Assembly: GCA_036004685.1 (NCBI GenBank)
Contig: DASYRE010000054.1
Span: 62,001-126,000, forward strand
Length of the DNA stretch: 64,000 bases
Source: Candidatus Polarisedimenticolia bacterium
GTDB taxonomy: Bacteria; Acidobacteriota; Polarisedimenticolia; Gp22-AA2; AA152
Direction: 5' to 3'
The notes under the pieces were generated by a model that saw only the letters and a program-made list of their open reading frames with translations, was not told the origin of the DNA and ran no database searches. Below are positions 1 through 9,880 of the stretch, piece after piece; the first letter of the stretch is position 1, and each line of letters opens with the position of its first letter. The position numbers and the translations under genes were made by a program.

Positions 1-739
1 CCACGAACTTCGCGGTGTTCACGGCGATGGCGAAGCAGATCCCCTGGGCCGGGAGGATCGTGGCGGTGTTGACACCGATGACCTCGCCTCGCGAGTTCAC
101 CAGCGGGCCGCCGGACGAGCCGGGGTTGAGGGCGGCGTCGGTCTGCAGGATGTTCTCCATCAGCCGCCCGCTCCCCGTCCGCAAGGAGCGCCCGAGCGCG
201 CTCACCACTCCGGCCGTCACCGTGCACTGGAAACCGAACGGATTGCCGATCGCGATCGCCAGCTGGCCCACCCGCACCTCGGCCGAATCTCCGAGCGGCG
301 CGGGGACGAAGCCGGTGGAGGGAATCCGGAGCACGGCCAGATCGGTCGCCGGATCGTCGCCGGCGAGAGACGCCTCGAAACGCCGGCCGTCGGGCAGGGT
401 GACGTCGATCCTCCCGGCGGCGTGCACGACGTGGCTGTTCGTCAGCAGGAATCCGTCGGGCGTGAAGATGAAGCCCGAGCCGCTGCCGCGCGCGCCGCGC
501 TCGGGGAGCCGGCCCGCCGGCGCTCCTTCCGGCCGCGGGCGCACCTCGATATTCACGACGGCCGGGCTGATCCGCTCCGCCGCTCCCGTCACCGCGCGCG
601 AATAGGCATCGAGAAGCGTTTCGTCCGAGAGGGCGGCGGGACTGGCGCGATCTTCCGGGTCGCCTTGCCGGACGGCGCCCGAAGCGCCATCCTCGGCGGC
701 ACCGGAACTACCCTGCAGCAACTCCAGGAAGCGAGCCAT
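1..739 (-). CDS. HtrA/DegP-like trypsin-fold serine protease, C-terminus beyond window
   Basis: A leftward frame opens at ATG 737-739, preceded by GGAG at 8-nt spacing, and runs off the left edge, so about 246 residues are visible. All three catalytic elements of S1C proteases are present in order: [10 protein letters not shown] (His), [11 protein letters not shown] (Asp) and [10 protein letters not shown] (Ser). HtrA enzymes degrade or refold misfolded proteins, usually in the periplasm. Unusually, the N-terminus ([20 protein letters not shown]) has no hydrophobic signal or anchor, so this copy may be cytoplasmic, or the true start may differ. Any PDZ domain would lie outside the window. The family call is secure; the location is not. 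Confidence 0.93.
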   Translation of the reverse strand, partial: MARFLELLQGSSGAAEDGASGAVRQGDPEDRASPAALSDETLLDAYSRAVTGAAERISPAVVNIEVRPRPEGAPAGRLPERGARGSGSGFIFTPDGFLLTNSHVVHAAGRIDVTLPDGRRFEASLAGDDPATDLAVLRIPSTGFVPAPLGDSAEVRVGQLAIAIGNPFGFQCTVTAGVVSALGRSLRTGSGRLMENILQTDAALNPGSSGGPLVNSRGEVIGVNTATILPAQGICFAIAVNTAKFV

Positions 740-1073
740 CAGTCAGTCTCCGCCGGAACGCACAACCCAGGATAGCCCCTCCAATCAAGCGGGGAAAAAG
801 ATTATTCCCGCCGCCGCGGCAAGCTCGCTCACGGCCCGGTTTTTTGATTCCCGGCCCGACCCGGATCAAAATCCCTCGACGAACGGAGGGCGCCGCCGGA
901 CCCGCGCCGTCCGGCAATCGCTCAACGCCTCCCGTGCCCGCATCGGGGCCTCCAGGAAGGCCGCCGCGATGCGGAATCCGCTCAGAATCGAGCATCTTTC
1001 CCGATACAGGGACTTCGTCGAGCCGTTCTCCTTTGCCGAGGTCGAAGAAGATCGCGGGCCGGCCGGAGAAGGG
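740..1073. other. Intergenic region, 334 bp, with two hairpins
   Basis: No convincing gene here. A 7-bp perfect hairpin (895-901 with 909-915, GCCGGAC/GTCCGGC) lies downstream of the leftward hybrid kinase and may end its transcript, but no T-run follows. A second small hairpin is near 948-963. A 95-codon leftward frame across 708-995 overlaps the protease start and looks like chance. Confidence 0.4.
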
Positions 1074-3614
1074 TCAGCCGCGGGCCGGGGTGCCGGAAAG
1101 AAGCTGGTGGATGGTGGACTCGATTTTCTCGATGTTGACGGGCTTGAGCAGGCAGGGATTGTTCGTCACGGTCGACATCTGCTGGTTGGTCAGCGAATTC
1201 ATGTCGCCGGTGATGAAGATGAAGCGCTTGCGCATCGACGGCTTGATCGTCGCCACCTTTTCGTAGAGCTGGATGCCGCTCATCTTCGGCATCTTGATGT
1301 CGGTGATGACCAGATCGTAGTCGCGCGCCTCGATCTTCTTCAGAGCCTCGAGGCCGGTGGACGCGGTGTCGATCTTGTGGCCCAGCGCCTGTAGAAGCTG
1401 CAGGTAAAGCTCCACGATGATCTCCTCGTCGTCCACCACCAGGATCTCCTTGCCGGCGTCGCCTCCTTGCCGGGCGGGCGCCTCCCGCGCCGGCCACGGC
1501 TCTCCGGCGCTGTGCACGGGGAAGATCACCTGGAAGGTCGTTCCCTGGCCGAGGCGGGTCTGCACGCGGAGCTCGCCGCCGTGCTCCCGAACGATCCCGT
1601 AGGAGACGCTCAAGCCAAGGCCGGTCCCGCTGCCCATTTTTTTCGTCGAAAAGAAGGGATCGAAGATCCGGGGCAGCACCTCCGGGGGGATGCCGGCGCC
1701 GTTGTCCGCCACTTCCAGGATCACTTTGCCGTCCTCGGAGTGGCTGCGCAAGACCAGCCGGCCGGGCGTCTGCCGGGAGCTCATCGCCTGCTGGGCGTTG
1801 GTGATCAGGTTCGTGAAGACCTGCTGCACCTGATGGAAATCGCCGAGGATGTAGGGAAGGCGCGGGTCCAGCTCCTTCACGATCTCGATGTTCTCGGTCT
1901 GGAGGGTCGGCTCGAGGAGATCCAGGGTCTTTTCGAGAATGCCGTTGATGCCCACCGGCTTCTTCTCCGGATGGGCGGGCCGCGAGAAGCTCAGGAGATT
2001 CTGGACGATCTTCTGGCAGCGGTCGGCGCACTCCACGATCCGCTCGATGTCGCGCCGGAAGATTCCCTCCTTGTCCCGCTGCGCGAGAAGCTGCGAGAAG
2101 CCGAGGACTCCCGAGAGGGGATTGTTAAGCTCGTGCGCCACGCTGGCCACGATCTCCCCGATGCTCGAGAGCTTCTCCGTCTGCTGCATCATGACGGCGG
2201 CCTCCCTTTGCTCGGTCACGTCGCGGCCGATCAGCATCAGGGACCCCGGCCCGGTGCCGAGGGGCCCCACGCTCAGCGCGACGTGGCGGGGGCCGAGCCG
2301 GCCGTCGTAGCGCCGCGGCTCGGAGCCGGGCGCGGCGAGCCCGGTCAGCTCGCTCACCGGCGGCAGGCCCTCCAGCAGGGAGCTCACCTCCATGGCGAGG
2401 AGCTCCTGGCGGCTTCGCCCCGAAAGGCGCTCCACCGTCTGGTTGGCCTCGCGGATCATCCCGTCCGAGTCGACCTGCAGGATGATGTCCGGGGAATTAT
2501 CGAACAGGGCGCGGGTCCGGGCGCCGGTCTCCTGCTGCTCGCGGACTTTCTCCTCCAGCGACCGGTAGAGCATGGAATTCTTGATGGCGCTCGCCGCGGC
2601 GGAGGCGACGACCCGGCAGAATTTCAGCTCCTGATCGGTGAAGCACCGCTTGCGGGAGGCGCGCAGGAACAGCGTGCCGATCACCGTCTCCTGATAGACG
2701 ATGGGGAGAACGAGCAGGGAGCGGAAGTTGAGACGCAGCAGCTCCTCGATGTACGGCCGCATCAGTTCGCTGGTCTCGACGTCCTCGATGATCACGGCTT
2801 TCTTCCGGCGGATCGCCGCCTGGATTTCCGGATACTTGTCCAGATTGACGGGCAGCATCTTCAGCTTCCGGTCGTCGTTCGCGGCCACGACGAAGGCGCG
2901 CTTCCCCTCCTCCTCCACCAGGATGATCGAGCAGCGCGCGGCGTCGACCGCGTCGGCGATCCGGCTGGCGATCTCGTACATCACCGCGTGAAAATCGAGG
3001 GAGGAGGTGATCGAGTCCATGATTTTCAGGACGATCCTCAGCTCCTGCCGCTCCTGGTAGATCATCCCCACCTGGGCGCGCGAGGCCCGAATCTGCAGAA
3101 CCTGGTATCCGAAGTGTAGGCCGACGGCATAGAAAAGCGGGAACACCATCAGGTGCTCCATCGCCCAGAGGTTCTCGGTCCCCCGGATTCCGAGGAACAG
3201 GAGGTAGAGGCCGCTGAGGCTCACCGGGGCCATGAGGATCTGGTAGATGCGCGTCGATCCGGCGGTGCTGATGAGCAGCAGGAAGAGGAAGACGCACAGG
3301 AGGCCGCTGGATTCGGCCTGGAACACCACGAAAGTGATGATCGCCGCGTCGAGGAGATTCAGGGCGAATTCGAAGGAAGCCGAAGAAATGGAGCTCAGGG
3401 GGAGAAAGGTCACCGCCAGGTTGGCGATCAGCAGCGCGGCGAGGCTCAGGTCGACCAGGAGGGTTCCGAAGACATCCCCGGGCGCAGCGGTTCCGAACCC
3501 CAGGAGCGTGCCGAAAAGGGTCCACCGCAGCAGCACCATGGCGCGCTTCCGCGGAATCTCGAAGGAAGTCAGTCTTTCGGTGGAGAACTCGAGGATCTCG
3601 GAGAGAGTGGGCAT
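1074..3614 (-). CDS. Membrane-bound hybrid sensor histidine kinase (GAF-PAS-HisKA-HATPase-REC)
   Basis: About 846 residues. A hydrophobic N-terminal region of some six membrane segments (roughly residues 20-180) is followed by a GAF domain (about 195-345), a PAS domain (about 365-470), HisKA with phospho-acceptor His in VAHELNNPLSG, an HATPase domain with DNGAGIPPE and GTGLGLSV, and a C-terminal receiver with acceptor Asp in LVITDIKMP and Lys in LLKPV. It should sense a membrane or intracellular cue, autophosphorylate, and relay to its own receiver. I chose ATG 3614 (MPTLSEILEF) because the longer frame would start inside the promoter at 3662-3689. No output regulator is adjacent. The receiver resembles the stand-alone regulator at 60622-61047. 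Confidence 0.93.
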   Translation of the reverse strand: MPTLSEILEFSTERLTSFEIPRKRAMVLLRWTLFGTLLGFGTAAPGDVFGTLLVDLSLAALLIANLAVTFLPLSSISSASFEFALNLLDAAIITFVVFQAESSGLLCVFLFLLLISTAGSTRIYQILMAPVSLSGLYLLFLGIRGTENLWAMEHLMVFPLFYAVGLHFGYQVLQIRASRAQVGMIYQERQELRIVLKIMDSITSSLDFHAVMYEIASRIADAVDAARCSIILVEEEGKRAFVVAANDDRKLKMLPVNLDKYPEIQAAIRRKKAVIIEDVETSELMRPYIEELLRLNFRSLLVLPIVYQETVIGTLFLRASRKRCFTDQELKFCRVVASAAASAIKNSMLYRSLEEKVREQQETGARTRALFDNSPDIILQVDSDGMIREANQTVERLSGRSRQELLAMEVSSLLEGLPPVSELTGLAAPGSEPRRYDGRLGPRHVALSVGPLGTGPGSLMLIGRDVTEQREAAVMMQQTEKLSSIGEIVASVAHELNNPLSGVLGFSQLLAQRDKEGIFRRDIERIVECADRCQKIVQNLLSFSRPAHPEKKPVGINGILEKTLDLLEPTLQTENIEIVKELDPRLPYILGDFHQVQQVFTNLITNAQQAMSSRQTPGRLVLRSHSEDGKVILEVADNGAGIPPEVLPRIFDPFFSTKKMGSGTGLGLSVSYGIVREHGGELRVQTRLGQGTTFQVIFPVHSAGEPWPAREAPARQGGDAGKEILVVDDEEIIVELYLQLLQALGHKIDTASTGLEALKKIEARDYDLVITDIKMPKMSGIQLYEKVATIKPSMRKRFIFITGDMNSLTNQQMSTVTNNPCLLKPVNIEKIESTIHQLLSGTPARG

Positions 3615-3661
3615 GTTTTTCCGCGAAGGCTCCCCCGGCTCGGCGCAGAGAATCGAATGCA

Positions 3662-3689
3662 AATATAGGCCCGGCGTGGGCCGCCGCAA
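3662..3689 (-). promoter_or_regulatory. Sigma-70-type promoter of the hybrid kinase
   Basis: Leftward -35 TTGCGG (3684-3689), 16-bp spacer, -10 TATATT (3662-3667). Transcription would begin near 3655, about 40 nt before the chosen start codon. Confidence 0.55.
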
Positions 3690-3761
3690 GGCGCGGAGGC
3701 GCTTCGGAGGTGGGAGTTTGGAAAGCGCCAGGAAATTGACGGGAGCGGACCGGCGGGACCC

Positions 3762-5762
3762 TTACCGGAAGGTGTAGATCCGGTAATCCCCCCCGGAGTA
3801 GGACCGCGCCAGGCAGGGCCAGGGGAGGCTGGCGGCGAGACGCGGAAAGGCCTGGCGCTCGGGGGGGCCCTCGATCAGCGCCGCCACCCCGCGCGACTCG
3901 AGAATCTGGCAGGAGACGGCGGGATCGGCTGCGGAGAAAGCCTTCATCAGCGCTTCCATCTGGAGGGAGAAATCCTCCCGGTCGGAGTAAAAGAGGTGCC
4001 CCGCCCAGGTGTCGGAGAGGACGGAAGGATGGCCGCTCAGATAGACGAGGTCGGGACTGGTGCGCAGCGGAGAGCCTTGCACCGTGCGCCCCGGGGGCAG
4101 GTGCGTTCGGATCCACCTTCCCGCGGCCACCTCGTCGGCGGGAAGCACGGGCTTGGCGATCGAAGCGCCGGCGGCGAACCAGGCCACCGAGAGGCATCCG
4201 GCGCCCAGAACGCCCAGCGCCGCCCACTGTGGGCCGCGCCGGCCCCTGCCCCGGGGCGGGAAAATCCAATCGAGGGCCATCCCTCCGAACACCGCCAGCC
4301 CGATCCAGGAGAGCATCGAGACCCGCATCGCCAGATCGTTGTTCTCCCCGGTCGAGGCCACGAGGCAAAGGACGGGCAGACTGACGCCGACCATCAGCAG
4401 GAAAGGGAGGGTCCCGGGCCTGAGCGCCGGATCGCGGCGCGCCCTCTCCATCCCCGCCGCGCCCAGCAGAAGGGCCGGTCCGAACTCCAGCAGGATCTGG
4501 AGCGGAGCCAGAGGGCCCGCGCCGGCCCAGCGAAACTTGTCGACGTCTCCCCGCTCTCCGGCGTACAGGCTCAGGACCGGCCAGCCCAGGATCACGGCCG
4601 CCGCTCCCGCCAGCGCGCTGCGCAGCAGGACGTCGCGCCCGAAGGTCGATCGGGAGATGGCGAAGCGGACGAGATCGACGCCACGGAGCAGCGCGATCGC
4701 CGCGGCTCCGGCGAGGGCGATGTAACCGTTGTACCCCGCCATCGACGCCAGGCAGGCGCCCGCGACCGCGATCGCGCCGAGACCCGTCTCGGTCTTCCGA
4801 AGGAAGCGAAGCGCCAGGAGCAGCACCACCAGCGCCGCGACGGCGTGGGGGACCCAGTAGTAGCCGGCGAAGAAAGTGGGGATGAGGAGGCCGCGATTCG
4901 ACACCCACCCGTCGACGTTCCAGTGGCGCAGGAAGATCGCGGCCCACCCTCCCGCCTCCTCCCGCAGGCGCGCGAGCCCGACGACCGGCAGGACGTCGAA
5001 ACCGCCGGCCACGCTCACGAAGAAGCACGCCAGCCAGGCCACCCGTATCCGGCCGGTCAGGTCGGCCACGGTGCGAAACAGCGTCTCCAGGAAGATGGCG
5101 CAGAGCAGAATCGCCAGCAAGGCGATGCAGAGATAGGAGGGAGCCCCGGCGCCGCCGCAGAGAAGGATTGCCCCCAGCAGGATATGAAAGAAGGTGTGGT
5201 AGTAGAAAGGGCTGCCGGATTGAAGGAATGGATTGATCGGAGGAAGTCCGCGGCTGGCGATCGCCTCGGCAATCGAAAGGTGATTGTTCAGATCCCAGCC
5301 CTTCACGCGGGTCTCGCTGCCGTCGGGATGGGATGAGAGGGTCAGCGTCGGGACCAGCAGGAGGAGGGTGATCAGGAGCAGCGCGTAGAACGCGCGGGGC
5401 GGAGGGGTCGATCGCCGCGGTGCGGAGGGGCGCGGGCGGTAGGTTCCCACCACCAGCAGAACCGCCGGCAGAAGGACCAGGACGGCGAGCACGCTCCAGC
5501 GCTGGAAACGGACCAGGGTGCCGGCCAGCCGCAGGGCGAGCGGGCAAAGGCCGAGCGACGCGGCGCCGCAGTGGAGCAGGTCGGAAGGGGAGCGAGGGTC
5601 TGCCGGAGTCCTCAGGCATCGCAGCAGCGAGTAGCCGGGGAAGAAAAGCGCCAGGGCGAAGCCCGCCAGAATCCGCAGGGGCCTGAACGGGGCGCCAGCG
5701 AGGAGGAAAGCGACGCCGAGCCACGCGAGATCGCGCGCCAGCGCCCGCCCGGAGTCGCTCAC
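3762..5762 (-). CDS. Polytopic membrane protein, GT-C glycosyltransferase-like
   Basis: About 666 residues, predominantly hydrophobic with well over ten likely transmembrane helices. A loop reading GWDLNNHLSIAEAI after HPDGSETR resembles the acidic first luminal loop of GT-C enzymes, which move sugars from polyprenyl-phosphate carriers. The start is GTG 5760-5762: its GTGA overlaps the TGA of the upstream glycosyltransferase by 4 nt, so the two are almost certainly translationally coupled. A longer in-frame extension to 5924 would run deep into the upstream gene. Substrate unknown; cell-envelope polysaccharide or lipid glycosylation is the natural inference. Confidence 0.8.
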   Translation of the reverse strand: MSDSGRALARDLAWLGVAFLLAGAPFRPLRILAGFALALFFPGYSLLRCLRTPADPRSPSDLLHCGAASLGLCPLALRLAGTLVRFQRWSVLAVLVLLPAVLLVVGTYRPRPSAPRRSTPPPRAFYALLLITLLLLVPTLTLSSHPDGSETRVKGWDLNNHLSIAEAIASRGLPPINPFLQSGSPFYYHTFFHILLGAILLCGGAGAPSYLCIALLAILLCAIFLETLFRTVADLTGRIRVAWLACFFVSVAGGFDVLPVVGLARLREEAGGWAAIFLRHWNVDGWVSNRGLLIPTFFAGYYWVPHAVAALVVLLLALRFLRKTETGLGAIAVAGACLASMAGYNGYIALAGAAAIALLRGVDLVRFAISRSTFGRDVLLRSALAGAAAVILGWPVLSLYAGERGDVDKFRWAGAGPLAPLQILLEFGPALLLGAAGMERARRDPALRPGTLPFLLMVGVSLPVLCLVASTGENNDLAMRVSMLSWIGLAVFGGMALDWIFPPRGRGRRGPQWAALGVLGAGCLSVAWFAAGASIAKPVLPADEVAAGRWIRTHLPPGRTVQGSPLRTSPDLVYLSGHPSVLSDTWAGHLFYSDREDFSLQMEALMKAFSAADPAVSCQILESRGVAALIEGPPERQAFPRLAASLPWPCLARSYSGGDYRIYTFR

Positions 5763-7216
5763 GGCGGCGGGCTTCCCGCGCCCCCGGATAGGTCCGCGAC
5801 CGGCACGAAGAGATAGGCGCCCGCGTGATGCGCCTCGATCCGCTCGCCGGGCCGGAAGCGCCGATCCACCCGGGCAAGCTCCGCCCGGCGATCGGCGCTC
5901 CATCCATGCGAGAAGACGAGCCACCAGCGCTCGGACGGGTCGCTTCCCAGGATACGATTGACCTCCGGGACGTAATCCCAGATGACCGTCTCGCGCCCGA
6001 GCACGACCCGATCGGAAGACCCGCGGTAGTAGAAACGGAATTGGGGGATGGCGTCTTTGTTGACCAGGATGCGATCTCCCGGGGTGGAGCGTCGCTCCAA
6101 GGAGCGTAGAACGGGCCTCATCTCCTGCCCCGCGGGCTCGGTATGGTAACGATAAAGGAAAATCCCGGCGCCGGCGAGGAGGGCTGCCGCGAATGCCGGA
6201 ACGCTGATCCCCCGGGCGGCCGGACGGAGGCCGGCGACGCCGGCGGCGACCAGGACGAAGAAGAGGGGCCCGGCGAAGAGCATCTGGCGGGTCCCGCCGT
6301 AGGGGTAGAGGCGGAGCATGGAGGCCGCCGCCGCCCCGGTCACCGAAAGGAGAAACAGCAGCACCGGGATACGGCCGTCAGGCCGGCGGAGAAGGAAGAC
6401 CCCTCCGGCGGCGGCCAGCCCTCCGAACAGAAGGCCGGCGGCGGGATGGATGAAGGAGAGATAGCTCCACAGCTCCAGCGTGGCACGCGCCAGAAAGCGC
6501 AGCCCGGTCAAGATCCCGCCCGCGGGAAGGAACTTGTCCTCATAGAACGCGGCCGGAGTCCCATGGCTCATCTGGGCGGGAAGGCTCGCGAGGTAGAAGG
6601 GGAGCGCCCCCGCCGCCGCGCCCACGACGGCGAGCACTCCGCGCGCCGCGCCGGGCGCTCGCCGAAGCCAGTCGGAGACGCTCAGGATCCCCATCGCCAG
6701 GAGGATCCAAACGGCGCCGTACATCGTCAGGAGCGCGGCGCAGGCGAGGATCCCCGTCCTGGCCCATTCCCGGATTCCTCCCGTCTTCCGCGCCGCCAGG
6801 TACGCGCCGGGCAGGAGGGCGCACATCAGCAGCGTGAGGGCGTAGACCCGCAGCGACTGCGAGTAGCGGATGGGGTAGGGGGCCAGAGCGGTGAACAGCG
6901 CCGCCAGCAGTGCGGTGGTCGCGTCCCCCGATGCAGCGCGGGCCAGCCCCGCCACCGCGGGGATGGCGAGGATGCCGAAGAGGCAGGGGAGAAGCCGCAG
7001 CCAGAGCTCGCTTCGCGAAGCCAGCGCGTGCACCCGCAGCATGGCGGCGAACAGCGGGGGGTCGAGGGTGATCTCCCGGTTGGAGATGAGCGGGTTGCCG
7101 CGGGACGCCCAGAACTGCTGGCACTCGTCGTAGGAGAGGCTTCGGTCGCCCAATCCGAAAAGGCGAACGGCCGCGCCGAGGATCAGGATGGCCCAAAGCC
7201 GTCGGTCTTTCAGCAT
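5759..7216 (-). CDS. GT39-type membrane glycosyltransferase
   Basis: 485 residues. The N-terminal helix ends in the motif region DRSLSYDECQQFWASRGNP, matching the acidic loop of dolichyl/undecaprenyl-phosphate mannosyltransferase-like (GT39, ArnT/PMT) proteins, with the DE pair after Tyr. Ten or more membrane helices follow, and a soluble C-terminal segment (about residues 375-480) contains no recognised domain. It should transfer a lipid-linked sugar to an envelope acceptor on the periplasmic side. It is first of a two-gene leftward unit with the following GT-C protein (4-nt overlap) and is divergent from the ABC operon at 7343. Confidence 0.88.
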   Translation of the reverse strand: MLKDRRLWAILILGAAVRLFGLGDRSLSYDECQQFWASRGNPLISNREITLDPPLFAAMLRVHALASRSELWLRLLPCLFGILAIPAVAGLARAASGDATTALLAALFTALAPYPIRYSQSLRVYALTLLMCALLPGAYLAARKTGGIREWARTGILACAALLTMYGAVWILLAMGILSVSDWLRRAPGAARGVLAVVGAAAGALPFYLASLPAQMSHGTPAAFYEDKFLPAGGILTGLRFLARATLELWSYLSFIHPAAGLLFGGLAAAGGVFLLRRPDGRIPVLLFLLSVTGAAAASMLRLYPYGGTRQMLFAGPLFFVLVAAGVAGLRPAARGISVPAFAAALLAGAGIFLYRYHTEPAGQEMRPVLRSLERRSTPGDRILVNKDAIPQFRFYYRGSSDRVVLGRETVIWDYVPEVNRILGSDPSERWWLVFSHGWSADRRAELARVDRRFRPGERIEAHHAGAYLFVPVADLSGGAGSPPP

Positions 7217-7289
7217 CGAGTTCGGAATCCCCCGGTGGGACCGGCGCAGAATCTCTCACATCGACCCCGGTGGGTCAAGGCTGGAGCGG

Positions 7290-7318
7290 TTGCGGACGCC
7301 CCGCTTCTCGGGTAGCCT
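7290..7318 (+). promoter_or_regulatory. Promoter of the ABC transporter operon
   Basis: -35 TTGCGG (7290-7295), 17-bp spacer, -10 TAGCCT (7313-7318). It sits 25 bp before the permease ATG, which has GGAG at 5-nt spacing. Confidence 0.45.
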
Positions 7319-7342
7319 GAGAAACTTTTCGCCGGAGAAGGC

Positions 7343-9082
7343 ATGCGAGCGCGGCATTGGGAGCGTCGGCGCCGGGACCTCACCTACGTCCTACTGTTCA
7401 CGGCCGTGGTCCTCGTCTCCGCCTTCCTCTACGAGCATGGCGCCCGGGTGCGGCTGGTCCCGGAGGCGATCGGCACCGACCTGATCCACCTCGTCGGCTA
7501 CACCGCCGCCTCGTTCCTGAGAATGCTGGCCGCCTATCTATTCTCGCTCCTGTTCGCCGTCGCCTGCGGGACGCTGGCGACGACGGGCCCGTCGCGCGAG
7601 CGGATGATTCTGCCGTTTTTGGACATCATGCAGTCGGTTCCGGTCCTCGGGTTCTTCCCGGCGGCGGTCCACTTCTTCGTCCAGATGACCCGGGGAAGCC
7701 GCCTCGGCGTGGAGATGGCCGCCATCTTCCTGATTTTCACCTGCCAGGCGTGGAACATGGCGTTCGGCGTGTACGAGGGGATCAGCACCATCCCCGCCGA
7801 CGCCCGGGAAGTGGTCGCCTCGTTCGGCTGCAGCAAGTGGCGCAGCTTCGTGCGCCTGCTCCTCCCCTCGGCGATCCCCAAGCTCGTCTACAACAGCATC
7901 CTGTCGTGGTCCGGAGGATGGTACTTCCTGATCGCCTGCGAGATCATCGCGCTCGGACCCGCGCGCTACCGCCTGCCGGGACTCGGATCCTATTTGATCA
8001 AGACGACCGAGGAGGGGAATCTAGCCGGAACCTTCACCGGACTGGCCCTGCTGACGCTCGTGGTTCTGGCCATGGACCTGCTGATCTGGGCCCCCCTCTC
8101 CGCCTGGGCGGGAAAGTTCCGCTACGAATTCGCTACCGAATCTTCGCAGGCCGAGACGAGGCTTCCGCTCGTGTTCGTGGGGGGTGCGGCGGTGGCCCGG
8201 GGGATCCGCAAGGTCTTCCGCCCGCTGACGCGGCGGCTGAGGCTGCTCAGGCGCCGGGGGGTCCGATGGCTGCGGCATCACGGGCTGGAATTCGCCAAGC
8301 GGGTCTTCTCGGCGAAGACGGGCCGGGCGACGCGGACCGCCTTCGGCTGGCTGCTGGGGGTCGCGGCGGTGTATCTCGGAGTCCGGGCCGGGATCGCGCT
8401 GGCCCACGGTCTGGCCCTGCCATGGCCGGAGGAGGCCCGCAAGATCCCCCTCTACCTGTTGCTGTCGTTCCTGCGGCTGGCGGCCGCCTACACGATCGCC
8501 CTTTCCTGGACGATCCCGATCGCCCTCTGGGTCGGGGTAAGTCCGCGTCTGTCGCGTTTCGCGACCCCGCTCGCCGAGATCTTCGCCTCGCTGCCCGCCA
8601 CGGCGCTGTTTCCGCTGATCGTCGTCATCGTGATCCGCACTTCGGGCGGGATGAACCTCGCGTCGGTCCTTCTGGCGCTGACCGGGATGCAGTGGTACCT
8701 TCTGTTCAACCTGATCGCCGGAGTCCGCAGCATTCCCAGTGAGCTGAGGGAGGCGGCCCGCTCGCTCGGGCTGAGCCGGTGGATGACGTGGCGCAAAGTG
8801 GATCTTCCCGCGCTGCTGCCGTCCCTCGTCACGGGAAGCATCACGTCCTGGGGCGGGGGATGGAATTCCCTGATCGTCTCCGAGTACCTCGTCTACAAGG
8901 AGAAAGTCTACTCCGTCCGCGGGATCGGCTCGCTGCTGGATCGGGCGACCTACGTGACGGGCGATCAGAAGCTGATCCTGCTGGCGCTCCTCGCGCTGGT
9001 GGGCACGATCGTCCTGCTGAACCGTTTCGTCTGGCACCGGCTGTACGTGCTGGTGGCCGACCGTTATAAGATTGACGCCTGA
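7343..9082 (+). CDS. Fused double permease of a NitT/TauT-type ABC transporter
   Basis: 579 residues containing two copies of the binding-protein-dependent permease domain. The first is about residues 50-250, with EAA-loop region PADAREVVASFGCSKWRSF; the second is about 365-570, with PSELREAARSLGLSRWMTW. A basic linker of about 80 residues joins them. Members of this family pair with SsuB/TauB-like ATPases to import nitrate, sulfonates, taurine or similar anions. The two EAA loops show that one polypeptide supplies both membrane halves. The ATPase follows with overlap. No periplasmic binding-protein gene lies nearby, so the substrate cannot be inferred. Confidence 0.93.
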   Translation: MRARHWERRRRDLTYVLLFTAVVLVSAFLYEHGARVRLVPEAIGTDLIHLVGYTAASFLRMLAAYLFSLLFAVACGTLATTGPSRERMILPFLDIMQSVPVLGFFPAAVHFFVQMTRGSRLGVEMAAIFLIFTCQAWNMAFGVYEGISTIPADAREVVASFGCSKWRSFVRLLLPSAIPKLVYNSILSWSGGWYFLIACEIIALGPARYRLPGLGSYLIKTTEEGNLAGTFTGLALLTLVVLAMDLLIWAPLSAWAGKFRYEFATESSQAETRLPLVFVGGAAVARGIRKVFRPLTRRLRLLRRRGVRWLRHHGLEFAKRVFSAKTGRATRTAFGWLLGVAAVYLGVRAGIALAHGLALPWPEEARKIPLYLLLSFLRLAAAYTIALSWTIPIALWVGVSPRLSRFATPLAEIFASLPATALFPLIVVIVIRTSGGMNLASVLLALTGMQWYLLFNLIAGVRSIPSELREAARSLGLSRWMTWRKVDLPALLPSLVTGSITSWGGGWNSLIVSEYLVYKEKVYSVRGIGSLLDRATYVTGDQKLILLALLALVGTIVLLNRFVWHRLYVLVADRYKIDA

Positions 9083-9095
9083 ACAAGGGAGCCGC

Positions 9096-9845
9096 TTGGA
9101 ACTCCTTCGCCTCGAGCAGGTGCGCAAGACGTATCCCCAGCCCCAGGGAACGATCACCGTCCTCAACGGAATCGATCTCTCCATCCAGAAGGACGAGTTC
9201 GTCGCGATCGTCGGTCCGTCGGGCTGCGGGAAGACGACCTTGCTGCGAATCCTCAACGGCCTTCTCGAGCCGACGGAGGGGAGGGTCCTCTACCGCAATC
9301 AGCCGATGGCCGGGGTCAATCTGAGCTGCGCGATGGTCTTCCAATCCTTCGCGTTGCTGCCGTGGCTGACGGTGCGCGGCAACGTCGAGCTGGGCCTGGA
9401 GGCGAGAGGGATGGAAGCCGAAGCCCGCGCGCGCAAGGCGGGGTTCTTCATCGACAAGGTGGGGCTCGACGGCTACGAGGAAGCCTATCCGCGCGAGCTC
9501 TCGGGGGGCATGAAGCAGCGGGTCGGGCTGGCGAGGGCCGTGGCGGTGGAGCCGGAAGTGCTGCTCATGGACGAGCCCTTCTCGGCGCTGGACGCCCTGA
9601 CCTCCGTGGCATTGCGCGAAGAGCTGCTCGACATCTGGAGGGACTCCGAAATTCCCCTCTCCACGATCATCCTCGTGACGCACATCATCGAGGAGGCGGT
9701 GGAGCTGGCCGACCGGATCATCGTCCTGTCGAACCGTCCCGCCAGAATCCTGCGAGACATGACGGTTCCGCTCGAGCGCCCGCGGAACAAGAAATCGGAA
9801 GCATTCGGAGAATTCGTCGACCAGATCTTCTCCATGATCGCTTGA
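9096..9845 (+). CDS. ABC transporter ATP-binding protein, SsuB/TauB/NrtD-like
   Basis: About 249 residues with a complete nucleotide-binding domain: Walker A GPSGCGKTTLL, Q-loop VFQSFALLPW, signature LSGGMKQRVGLARA, Walker B VLLMDEPFSALD and the H-loop in LVTHIIEEA. The preferred start is TTG 9096, which has AAGGGAG just upstream. An alternative TTG at 9072 would overlap the permease by 11 nt and lacks a Shine-Dalgarno site. It energises the double permease encoded immediately upstream. In relatives the AAA-associated C-terminal domain is often fused to this ATPase; here it is the next, separate gene. Confidence 0.95.
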   Translation: MELLRLEQVRKTYPQPQGTITVLNGIDLSIQKDEFVAIVGPSGCGKTTLLRILNGLLEPTEGRVLYRNQPMAGVNLSCAMVFQSFALLPWLTVRGNVELGLEARGMEAEARARKAGFFIDKVGLDGYEEAYPRELSGGMKQRVGLARAVAVEPEVLLMDEPFSALDALTSVALREELLDIWRDSEIPLSTIILVTHIIEEAVELADRIIVLSNRPARILRDMTVPLERPRNKKSEAFGEFVDQIFSMIA

Positions 9846-9880
9846 AGCGCACCTCCGAGAGCGGAGGAAGGGAAGGGAGC

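Noticed and set aside
708-995. Leftward 95-codon frame
   Set aside because: Overlaps the protease start, is rich in Gly/Pro/Arg as GC-rich shadow frames are, and has no homology I recognise.
2497-5907. Long leftward 1136-codon frame in another phase
   Set aside because: A shadow frame over the hybrid kinase and the GT-C gene: Arg/Pro/Gly-rich, with no domains. The real genes in the other phases have complete motifs.
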